DNA of 5,043 bases from the NCBI GenBank assembly GCA_947464515.1, contig CANHXF010000157.1:1-5043 (forward strand), written 5' to 3'. Made by a program: the position numbers and the translations under genes. The DNA comes from Flavobacteriales bacterium. GTDB taxonomy: Bacteria; Bacteroidota; Bacteroidia; NS11-12g; UBA955. This document shows positions 1 through 5,043 of the stretch, one piece after another. The stretch's first letter is position 1. Every line of letters begins with the position of its first letter. The notes beneath the pieces were generated by a model. It searched no databases, was not told the origin of the DNA, and saw only the letters and a list, made by a program, of their open reading frames with translations.

Positions 1-26
1 ACATTTGTGTCAATTAAAATCGCCAT
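1..26 (-). CDS. PIN-domain toxin, first nine codons only (cut by window edge)
   Basis: Only the start of this gene is inside the window. Ten bases after the antitoxin stop an ATG opens a frame reading MAILIDTNV, the last codon being incomplete but fixed as Val by its first two bases. A short hydrophobic strand followed by an Asp (here D6) in an IDTN/LDTN context is the usual opening of PIN-domain ribonucleases of the VapC type, where this Asp is the first metal-binding acid. In such pairs the toxin cleaves RNA and is held inactive by the antitoxin encoded just upstream. The tight spacing implies co-transcription from the antitoxin promoter. The call rests on nine residues plus context, so other proteins with a similar N-terminus remain possible; the remaining acidic residues lie outside the window. 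Confidence 0.55.
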
Positions 27-36
27 GTTTAGAAAC

Positions 37-309
37 CTAAGAATGTTTTTTTATTCGCTCCATATAAACCAAATCCCGGATTTCCGCATCTGTGAGGTTC
101 CCCATCCCCGTAGCAATACCGCCAAACTTGGCAATGAAAACGTCGTCATCCGATACCTCCGGCTTTTCAACGGCACCCCTCTCCTTCGACAACTGCTGCG
201 CAAAAAACTGTTCAACCACGGCCGATAAAGATTGTCCATTCGATGCAACCAGCAGTTTCATCCGCTCTACCAATTGGGTATCAACCAAAAGGGTTAACTT
301 CTTTTTCAT
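37..309 (-). CDS. Ribbon-helix-helix-like antitoxin, DUF6364-type (90 aa)
   Basis: The 90-residue protein starts MKKKLTLLVD, a short strand typical of ribbon-helix-helix DNA-binding antitoxins. Two predicted helices follow (roughly residues 11-25 and 30-45, the second containing SLSAVVEQFF), then an acidic linker (about 50-60) and a C-terminal part ending in basic residues. This resembles the DUF6364 antitoxins of Bacteroidota, which pair with PIN toxins: the N-terminal part would bind the operator as a dimer and the C-terminal part would block the toxin. The frame stays open upstream to an ATG at 447, but I chose the ATG at 309 because the RHH fold begins there and a -7 promoter box lies 5 bases before it. 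A toxin-like gene follows after 10 bases. The family is assigned from recognition of the pattern, not from a search. Confidence 0.7.
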   Translation of the reverse strand: MKKKLTLLVDTQLVERMKLLVASNGQSLSAVVEQFFAQQLSKERGAVEKPEVSDDDVFIAKFGGIATGMGNLTDAEIRDLVYMERIKKHS

Positions 310-340
310 ACGTACAAATTTATATAACTTATCTACGTAT
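308..340 (-). promoter_or_regulatory. Antitoxin promoter (TAnnTTTG) within a TACGTA inverted repeat
   Basis: Read on the minus strand, TAAATTTG (322 to 315) fits the Bacteroidota -7 consensus TAnnTTTG exactly. It ends only 5 bases before the antitoxin ATG at 309, so transcription would begin at or next to the start codon and the mRNA would be nearly or fully leaderless. No convincing -33 element is seen. The box is framed by a perfect 7-base inverted repeat: ATACGTA at 308-314 and TACGTAT at 334-340, each containing the palindrome TACGTA, with repeat centres about 25 bases apart. Such paired sites are what an autoregulating RHH antitoxin dimer would bind. The repeat and box are seen directly; the operator role is inferred. 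Confidence 0.5.
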
Positions 341-505
341 AACCACATTTTCAAAATCATCCAGCAAATTTCAACTGCGATTACACCCACACCAAACAGC
401 GTTGCAAAGAATCTAAACAGTAAAAAATCTTTCGGAATTTTTGCCAAATTCTGTCAAATAGTGGTTGCTTTACAAAGAAAACCCATCGCTCATCGATATC
501 AGTAT

Positions 506-581
506 GACAAAATTTCAGTTCGGTTGCTTTGGTACACAGATTGACAATCAACCGGCATGAGAACAGGACAGATTTCAGTTC
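506..581 (+). repeat. Imperfect direct repeat spanning the htpG start
   Basis: GACAAAATTTCAGTTC (506-521) recurs as GACAGATTTCAGTTC (567-581), sharing a perfect 10-base core ATTTCAGTTC with starts 60 bases apart. A second pair, GGTTGCTTT, occurs at 463-471 and 522-530, spaced 59 bases. The near-equal spacing suggests a degraded tandem duplication of about 60 bases, or coincidence in AT-rich sequence. The second copy of the first pair lies inside htpG codons 4-9. No function is assigned. Confidence 0.35.
521..554 (+). promoter_or_regulatory. Nested hairpin directly before the htpG start codon
   Basis: CGGTTG (521-526) is complementary to CAACCG (549-554), and the loop holds a smaller palindrome GATTG-A-CAATC (539-549) that overlaps the right arm by one base. 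The two pairings are therefore largely alternative. The structure ends two bases before the ATG at 557. If transcribed, it would hide the start region and could act as a temperature- or protein-sensitive switch, which would suit a heat-shock gene. No Shine-Dalgarno and no exact TAnnTTTG box is seen on the plus strand of 310-556, so the transcription start, and hence whether the hairpin is in the mRNA, is unknown. Confidence 0.3.
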
Positions 582-2371
582 AATCAGAGAACATTTTCCC
601 GATTATTAAAAAATTCCTGTACACTGACCAGGAAATTTTTCTTCGAGAATTGGTTAGCAACGCGGTGGATGCTACCAAAAAACTAAGCACTCTATCCCGT
701 ATTGGGGAGTTTGAAGACCCTATCGACAATTGTAAAGTAGAAATCAGCTTCGATGAGAAAGCCAAAACCCTTACCATTTCGGATTCAGGGATTGGAATGA
801 CAGAAGAAGAGGTTGAAAAATACATCACCCAATTGGCATTTTCTGGTGCACGCGAATTTGCTGAACAGTGGAAAGACAAAGACCCCGATCAAATGATTGG
901 TCATTTCGGTTTGGGATTCTACTCCGCCTTCATGGTATCGAAAACAGTTACCATCGAAACAAAATCTTACCAAAAAGGTGCACAAGCGGTTCATTGGGAT
1001 TGCGACGGTGCTACCAGTTATAACATCGGAAAAGGAAAGCGCAAAAAACGCGGAACGGATGTGATTTTGCATCTAACCGACGAAGATGCGGAAACCTATT
1101 TGTCCAAGTGGAAATTGCGCGAATTACTCCGCAAATACTGTCGTTTCCTCCCCATTCCTATCACTTTCGATGGCGAAGACATCAACAACACGCAGCCCAT
1201 CTGGACTAAGAAGCCAGCAGATTTGGAAGCAGAGCATTACAAGACATTCTTTGAGGAATTATACCCGGGCCAAGAAGCTCCTTTGTTTAGCATCCACATC
1301 AACACGGATTATCCATTCAACCTAACGGGTGTATTGTATTTCCCTAAGGTAAATGAGGCCATCGACAACCGTCAGAACCGCGTACAATTGTATTGTAACC
1401 AGGTTTTCGTTACCGAGGATGTGAAGGATGTTTTGCCAGAGTATTTGGTATTGCTGAAGGGTGTTATTGATTCACCAGACATTCCGTTGAACGTATCGCG
1501 TAGTTCTTTGCAGAGCGATGCCAATGTGAAGAAAATCACCCAGCACATCAGTAAGAAAGTCAGCGACAAATTGAACGAATTATTCAAAGCCGATCGCGCC
1601 GATTTTGATAGCAAATGGGAATACCTCGATTTGTTTGTGAAATACGGAATGGTTGCGGATGAAAAATTTGCCGAGCGCACCAAAGACATCTGCCTGTTAA
1701 AGACCACCGATGGAAAGTTGAATACCATCCAAGAGTGGATTGATCATGCGAAGATTAACCAGACCGACAAAAACGGAGAAACGGTAGTATTGTATTCTAC
1801 GGATATCAATTTGCAGCACATGAATATTAAGGCCGCCAAAGACAAAGGCTACGAGGTGGTTGTGTTGAACGGTCCTTTGGATACGCATTTTGCGGGTTGG
1901 GTTGAAGGTAAGTTCGAAAAGGTAAAATTCCGTTGCGTTGATGGTGGTCCGATGGATCAGTTGATCGAAAAGGAAGTTACCATTGAATCTGTATTGAGCG
2001 AAGATCAACGCAAAACATTGGAAGACAGTGTGAAAGCGGTTGTGAACGAATTGGCTTTTGAGGTAAAAATGGAATCACTTCCACCGCAAGACGATTTTAT
2101 TTCGGTACATAGAAATGAGTGGGAACGCCGGATGGAAGACATGGCCAAGATGGGAAATGGTTTCCCTTACGGCAATATGGGCTTGAACAAGCAGACAATG
2201 GTTGTCAATACCAATCACGCTTTGGCTAGCAAAGTATTGGGCAAAGACGGCGATGGTCGCAACGAGTTGTTACAATACTGTATGGACTTGGCGATGCTAC
2301 AACGCGGTCAATTACAAGGTGAATCATTAGAGCGCTTCGTAAAGAAGGCCCAAGGATTTATTTTGGATTGA
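557..2371 (+). CDS. htpG: Chaperone protein HtpG (bacterial Hsp90, 604 aa)
   Basis: HtpG is the cytosolic ATP-driven Hsp90 dimer that remodels partly folded client proteins. The N-terminal GHKL ATPase domain (about 1-215) shows E31, N35 and D38 in the helix RELVSNAVDAT (E31 being the general base), D76 in DSGIGM that contacts adenine, the glycine-rich GHFGLGFYS (115-123), and T167 in GTDVILHL. The middle domain (about 220-480) contains LNVSRSSLQ with R315, the arginine that reaches the ATP gamma-phosphate. The C-terminal dimerisation domain (about 485-604) has the Bacteroidota-like VVNTNHALASKVL segment. All key residues are present and the length is normal for the family. An in-frame TGA at 542-544 excludes any longer start; no Shine-Dalgarno precedes the ATG, as usual in this phylum. 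It stands alone, divergent from the antitoxin and convergent with the rhodopsin gene. Confidence 0.97.
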   Translation: MRTGQISVQSENIFPIIKKFLYTDQEIFLRELVSNAVDATKKLSTLSRIGEFEDPIDNCKVEISFDEKAKTLTISDSGIGMTEEEVEKYITQLAFSGAREFAEQWKDKDPDQMIGHFGLGFYSAFMVSKTVTIETKSYQKGAQAVHWDCDGATSYNIGKGKRKKRGTDVILHLTDEDAETYLSKWKLRELLRKYCRFLPIPITFDGEDINNTQPIWTKKPADLEAEHYKTFFEELYPGQEAPLFSIHINTDYPFNLTGVLYFPKVNEAIDNRQNRVQLYCNQVFVTEDVKDVLPEYLVLLKGVIDSPDIPLNVSRSSLQSDANVKKITQHISKKVSDKLNELFKADRADFDSKWEYLDLFVKYGMVADEKFAERTKDICLLKTTDGKLNTIQEWIDHAKINQTDKNGETVVLYSTDINLQHMNIKAAKDKGYEVVVLNGPLDTHFAGWVEGKFEKVKFRCVDGGPMDQLIEKEVTIESVLSEDQRKTLEDSVKAVVNELAFEVKMESLPPQDDFISVHRNEWERRMEDMAKMGNGFPYGNMGLNKQTMVVNTNHALASKVLGKDGDGRNELLQYCMDLAMLQRGQLQGESLERFVKKAQGFILD

Positions 2372-2448
2372 TGCCTTGTGATAATCGCACAAACCCCTTG
2401 CTCTGGTTGATGTGATTTAAATACAAGAACATCAAATAATACTAGCAC

Positions 2449-2479
2449 AAAAAAAGGCCCGCTTTCGCGGGCCTTTTTT
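2449..2479. terminator. Bidirectional rho-independent terminator
   Basis: A perfect 7-bp GC stem, GGCCCGC (2456-2462) and GCGGGCC (2467-2473), closes a TTTC loop. It is followed by six T on the plus strand and preceded by seven A, which give seven T on the minus strand. It lies 77 bases after the htpG stop and 23 bases after the rhodopsin stop on the opposite strand, so it can end both convergent transcripts. Confidence 0.93.
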
Positions 2480-2502
2480 GCTAATCAATATAACTAAAGA
2501 AA

Positions 2503-3255
2503 TTAATCTTTGTCAGCTTGAGTCAATGCGTAGATTACCAAACCGAATCCGATTTTGTTCACTGCATCACCGATGTTGTAAACAACATCCATTACACGAG
2601 TGTCTGCGCTGAAAGTAATTCCAAACAAACCACCTGGGGTACCCAAAATGTAACCCAATGGGTAAATTGCCCAACCTACCAATACAAACCAAGCCAAAGT
2701 CTTGGTAGCCTTTGCTACTGCAGGACCAGCGGTATTGGCCAATGTAGCCACTTCTCCGAACCATACCAAGTATGCAATGTAGAAGTAAGCAGCACCAGAA
2801 AGTACACCCCACAACACGCTGTTGTCACGCCATACTGCTTCTCCAAAATAACCTGTTACCAACATCACAACTGAAGCGAAGATCAACTTCCACAACAATC
2901 CTGACTTAGCACCAGCTTTCTTGGTGATCAAGTAAAACTCAACACACATCAAAGGAACTGTCAACAACCAATCTACGTAACGGAAGAAAGTAGGTGATGT
3001 TTGGTGTTCCATGAAGAATCCGCGCATGTAATAATAGTGCACGGCAGCGATGAAGGTAATCAAACCTGATACCAACATAGAAGTTCTCCAACGTTCTGCA
3101 ACATTGCGCATCTCGAAGAAGAAGAAAACAGAAGCCGCCATCATAGCCATTGTACCTACGAAGAAGGTAAAGGCGATGTACGACGGAAGAGAGGTTCCGG
3201 TTAGTAGGTCTAGCTCACTGCCAGATGCTACTGTGCTAAGTAACTGTGTAAACAT
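2503..3255 (-). CDS. Proteorhodopsin/xanthorhodopsin-type light-driven proton pump (250 aa)
   Basis: A seven-helix retinal protein of the inner membrane that would export protons in light. Helices run roughly A 25-47, B 58-79, C 89-111, D 119-138, E 146-167, F 186-205, G 224-245. Retinal would attach to K234 (VNKIGFG) with counterions D95 and D230, R92 in the exit path, and H73 (in AVHYYYMR) paired with D95. Helix C reads RYVDWLLTVPLMCVEFY, giving the D95/T99/E106 (DTE) proton-pump set: acceptor D95, donor E106. M103 sits at the spectral tuning position (105 in green proteorhodopsin) and predicts green absorption. W195, Y198 and P199 line the pocket in helix F. G150 in helix E aligns with bacteriorhodopsin W138, matching the open site of carotenoid-binding xanthorhodopsins. 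An in-frame TAA 12 bases upstream fixes the ATG at 3255. No blh or crt gene adjoins it. Pump type is well supported; antenna use is inferred. Confidence 0.97.
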   Translation of the reverse strand: MFTQLLSTVASGSELDLLTGTSLPSYIAFTFFVGTMAMMAASVFFFFEMRNVAERWRTSMLVSGLITFIAAVHYYYMRGFFMEHQTSPTFFRYVDWLLTVPLMCVEFYLITKKAGAKSGLLWKLIFASVVMLVTGYFGEAVWRDNSVLWGVLSGAAYFYIAYLVWFGEVATLANTAGPAVAKATKTLAWFVLVGWAIYPLGYILGTPGGLFGITFSADTRVMDVVYNIGDAVNKIGFGLVIYALTQADKD

Positions 3256-3303
3256 ATGTCTATTAATTTATTAAGTGCATAGGTAACACGAGGAAGACAA
3301 AAT

Positions 3304-3342
3304 TGTGTTATACAAAAGATAAAAAAATATGTGTTATAACAA
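3304..3342 (-). promoter_or_regulatory. Candidate rhodopsin promoter with repeated palindromic sites
   Basis: On the minus strand, TTG (3342-3340), 18 bases, then TATCTTTTG (3321-3313) approximates the Bacteroidota TTTG/TAnnTTTG promoter, with one extra base in the -7 box; it would give a leader of about 50 bases. The promoter is interwoven with a repeat: TGTGTTATA occurs at 3304-3312 and 3330-3338 (plus strand), 26 bases apart. The first copy continues into TGTTATACA (3306-3314, a near palindrome) and the second into the perfect palindrome TGTTATAACA (3332-3341). The upstream palindrome overlaps the -33 element and the other abuts the -7 box. A shorter inverted match, TAACAC, lies at 3284-3289. 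The arrangement suggests a regulator, which I cannot identify. A competing weak -7 match, CAATTTTG, lies at 3305-3298. Confidence 0.4.
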
Positions 3343-3475
3343 GTATTTTTTCTTTCTTAATGATACGAGATATTAAGGGAAATCAACCCCTAAGCACAAA
3401 TATCAAATCCCAAAAGATGCATTATTTACATGTTTTTGTTTAACTATTTTTGATCGATAATTAAACACAAAATGA

Positions 3476-3510
3476 CCATCAATTCATCACATATCAATGA
3501 ATTGACGTGG
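3476..3510. other. Stem-loop downstream of the propeller gene
   Basis: A perfect 9-bp inverted repeat, TCAATTCAT (3479-3487) and ATGAATTGA (3497-3505), encloses a 9-base loop. The stem extends by CCA (3476-3478) pairing with TGG (3508-3510) across a two-base CG bulge. It lies about 70 bases past the propeller-gene stop. In the minus direction the following bases are T-rich but contain no clean T run, so it may be a weak terminator or a 3'-end stabilising structure, or a protein-binding palindrome. Confidence 0.35.
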
Positions 3511-3578
3511 ACTGACTATGATTTTACAGGCCAAAAAGTTCGACAAAATACAAATTGTGAGAATGGGTTCTTATTCTA

Positions 3579-5043
3579 TCACCAACTCGGGTATTGCTTT
3601 AGCGGGGCAATCTGCTCAGTCAAAACCAATTTCAAGAAAGCGGCGTAATCCTTCGACATAAAGGCATTGATCCTAGCCACTACACGATTCGTTTCTCTTT
3701 GCGCTGTTTTCAATGCAACCAAACTGTTTTCACCAGGCATTTCATTGCCTTCAATGAGTCCATTGGCAGTTTGCAAATGATCCATCAATCGCACAGTAGC
3801 TTCTTCATAAGGCCTATAATCCTCCGGCAACATATACAACAACTTCAACGCGGCAATGCTATCTAACAAAGGTCTTTCCAATTTCTTCAATCGAGAAACG
3901 AAACTGTCGTTCACGTATTTTGTCCCCATCACCTGAGCAATGATTTTTTCCGCATCTTTCAAACCCTCAAACGCCAATCGAGCCCGTTCCACAGAAAGGC
4001 GCAACGTATCCATCAGCTGCGCTTGCCTTGCATTTCCCGCTGCATTAAACGGCTCACCTTGAGGCATTCTTACCGTGATCCAAACAGAGTCTGAAGCCTT
4101 TCCAGATGAAATGACCAATTTGTATTTGCCCGGTTCCACAGTTCTACCCGAAGGAATGCCATCGTCTGGCTTGGGTGTATAATGCGATGGCCAACGGAAA
4201 CCGTCCGCAACCATTCTATAAGGAATGCGATAATATCCGGAACTATCAAAAGAAAACTTATGGGTACGAATCAACTTTCCGGCTTCACTGTAAACCTTGC
4301 CCACACAATCCAATTTTTTCCAATCGCCAGATTTGACATCCTTCTCCGCAACCACTTTCAAATCCAACATCGCACCATAAGGCTTGTTCGCTACGCTCCA
4401 AGCCTCATCGGCGGAAAACCTCGCTCCGCTCGGTTGCTTGTAACTAGCCAAAACCCCATCGCCCGCATGCAAAATATCAATGTTCATTGCAGCCTCTCCC
4501 TGATTCTTTCCAACCGCTGCCGGGCCATCATAACGCTTCCCGCCACATTCTGGGCAGCCATCCTGAATCTCACCTTTGACAAACTTTCTCAAAACGGCGA
4601 TATCGTCCATCACCCAAATACCCCGACCAAACGTACCCAACACCAAATCCCTCTCCCTCGACTGAATCTTTAAATCCGCGACCGGCACACTCGGAAAACT
4701 CTTCCATTTATTCCATACCAAACCCCCATCAACGCTCACGTATAACCCATGATCTGTGCCCAAAAACACCAAACCTTCTGTTTCAAAATCAGGCAATACG
4801 CTCAAAACATATCCAGTGACCTTATCCCCCTTGCCCTGGCTATTCCCAAATCCATCCGCCATCACTTTTCGATTCCACGTCGCGCCAAAATCCTTCGTCA
4901 TATAAACATAAGGCAACCAATCGTTCTGTCGGTAATTGTTCACCACAACCCAAGCCTCAGCCGCATTCTTTGGATTTGTCCATATATACGGTACCCAAGC
5001 ACCGGACCCCACCAATGTGGTTGCATTCGAACCTATCCCTGTA
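3579..5043 (-). CDS. Asp-box (BNR/VPS10-like) beta-propeller protein, C-terminal part
   Basis: The frame is open to the right edge, so the N-terminus, any signal peptide and most propeller blades are missing; 487 residues are visible. Residue numbers here count from the Leu codon at 5013-5015. Two Asp-boxes, TKDFGATW (40-47) and SVDGGLVW (94-101), mark sialidase/sortilin-like beta-propeller blades. A final blade with LGTFGRGIWVMDD (126-138) follows, which is characteristic of large Bacteroidota proteins often labelled glycosyl hydrolase or VPS10-domain protein. Next come a beta-rich region (about 175-318) with an EPGKYKLVIS strand typical of an Ig-like fold, and a helical C-terminal domain (about 325-470). 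No catalytic residues can be named, so hydrolase activity is unproven; binding or scaffolding is equally possible. Export is expected from the family but not visible. There is no sign of a type IX secretion C-terminal signal. A CPEC motif (154-157) sits right after the propeller. An in-frame TTG at 5015 is not taken as the start. Confidence 0.85.
   Translation of the reverse strand, partial: TGIGSNATTLVGSGAWVPYIWTNPKNAAEAWVVVNNYRQNDWLPYVYMTKDFGATWNRKVMADGFGNSQGKGDKVTGYVLSVLPDFETEGLVFLGTDHGLYVSVDGGLVWNKWKSFPSVPVADLKIQSRERDLVLGTFGRGIWVMDDIAVLRKFVKGEIQDGCPECGGKRYDGPAAVGKNQGEAAMNIDILHAGDGVLASYKQPSGARFSADEAWSVANKPYGAMLDLKVVAEKDVKSGDWKKLDCVGKVYSEAGKLIRTHKFSFDSSGYYRIPYRMVADGFRWPSHYTPKPDDGIPSGRTVEPGKYKLVISSGKASDSVWITVRMPQGEPFNAAGNARQAQLMDTLRLSVERARLAFEGLKDAEKIIAQVMGTKYVNDSFVSRLKKLERPLLDSIAALKLLYMLPEDYRPYEEATVRLMDHLQTANGLIEGNEMPGENSLVALKTAQRETNRVVARINAFMSKDYAAFLKLVLTEQIAPLKQYPSW

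Larger units (their letters stand above)
3256..3578. other. AT-rich intergenic region between propeller gene and rhodopsin gene
   Basis: These 323 bases lie after the stop of the beta-propeller gene and before the rhodopsin start, both on the minus strand. The part nearest the rhodopsin (3256-3342) holds its leader and candidate promoter. The middle holds two short AT-rich inverted repeats without obvious role: CTTAAT/ATTAAG (3356-3361, 3372-3377) and TGTTTAA/TTAAACA (3437-3443, 3461-3467). A longer stem-loop is listed separately at 3476-3510. I see no convincing small gene, tRNA or insertion-sequence end here. The distance and base composition argue that the two minus-strand genes are separate transcription units. 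Confidence 0.7.

Noticed and set aside
310..447. N-terminal extension of the antitoxin from the ATG at 447, with a hydrophobic stretch resembling a membrane helix
   Set aside because: The RHH fold starts cleanly at MKKKLTL, and an exact promoter box lies within the extension 5 bases before the ATG at 309; the extension looks like open AT-rich intergenic sequence.
92..544. 150-codon plus-strand reading frame
   Set aside because: It runs antisense through the antitoxin and across its promoter region, and its translation shows no recognisable domain.
2518..2874. 118-codon plus-strand reading frame across the rhodopsin gene
   Set aside because: It is antisense to a complete rhodopsin with all functional residues; it is rich in Cys, Gln and Thr as expected from reading a membrane protein gene backwards.
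2503..3255. Rhodopsin as a sodium or chloride pump
   Set aside because: Helix C has D, T and E at the three key positions, not the NDQ (sodium) or NTQ (chloride) sets.
3445..3452. Exact TAnnTTTG match (TATTTTTG) on the plus strand
   Set aside because: No -33 partner is seen and it points into the 3' end of the minus-strand propeller gene; such matches are common in AT-rich DNA.
3582..3800. Type IX secretion C-terminal domain on the propeller protein
   Set aside because: The C-terminus is helical and ends LKQYPSW, without the beta-sandwich and glycine/valine-rich motifs of that signal.
4182..4673. 163-codon plus-strand reading frame
   Set aside because: It lies fully antisense to the propeller-protein gene, whose domains and motifs are convincing; the translation has no family features.
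1..5043. CRISPR array, tRNA or rRNA gene, insertion sequence or phage genes
   Set aside because: No regularly spaced repeats, cloverleaf structure, transposase motifs or terminal inverted repeats were seen by reading both strands.

Overview
The window looks like chromosomal DNA from a light-using, probably aquatic, member of the Bacteroidota. Four things point there. The Hsp90 reads like Bacteroidota HtpG (N-terminus with ENIFPIIKKFLY). The start codons lack Shine-Dalgarno sequences. One small gene has a clear Bacteroidota-type -7 promoter box (TAnnTTTG). The neighbours are a DUF6364-like antitoxin and a large Asp-box beta-propeller protein of the kind common in this phylum. Genus cannot be read from the sequence.

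Layout, left to right. Bases 1-309, minus strand: a toxin-antitoxin pair. The antitoxin is complete (37-309), and the first nine codons of a PIN-type toxin run off the left edge (1-26). Bases 310-556: a divergent intergenic region with a leaderless-looking antitoxin promoter inside a TACGTA inverted repeat, then a small repeat and nested hairpin just before htpG. Bases 557-2371, plus strand: htpG, complete. Bases 2449-2479: a strong bidirectional terminator shared by htpG and the convergent rhodopsin gene. Bases 2503-3255, minus strand: a complete seven-helix rhodopsin proton pump. Bases 3256-3578: an AT-rich intergenic region holding the likely rhodopsin promoter with repeated palindromic elements and a separate stem-loop. 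Bases 3579-5043, minus strand: the C-terminal part of a large beta-propeller protein whose start lies beyond the right edge.

The genes do not form one pathway. The rhodopsin stands as a single-gene unit with its own promoter region and terminator, and no retinal or carotenoid biosynthesis gene lies beside it in this window. The most interesting point is in the rhodopsin: it carries the proton-pump residues D95/T99/E106, a methionine at the colour-tuning site (M103), and a glycine (G150) where bacteriorhodopsin has Trp138. Xanthorhodopsin and Gloeobacter rhodopsin also have glycine there, and it opens the window through which a carotenoid antenna contacts retinal. I infer that this pump may use a carotenoid antenna. 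No wholly new multi-gene system is evident.
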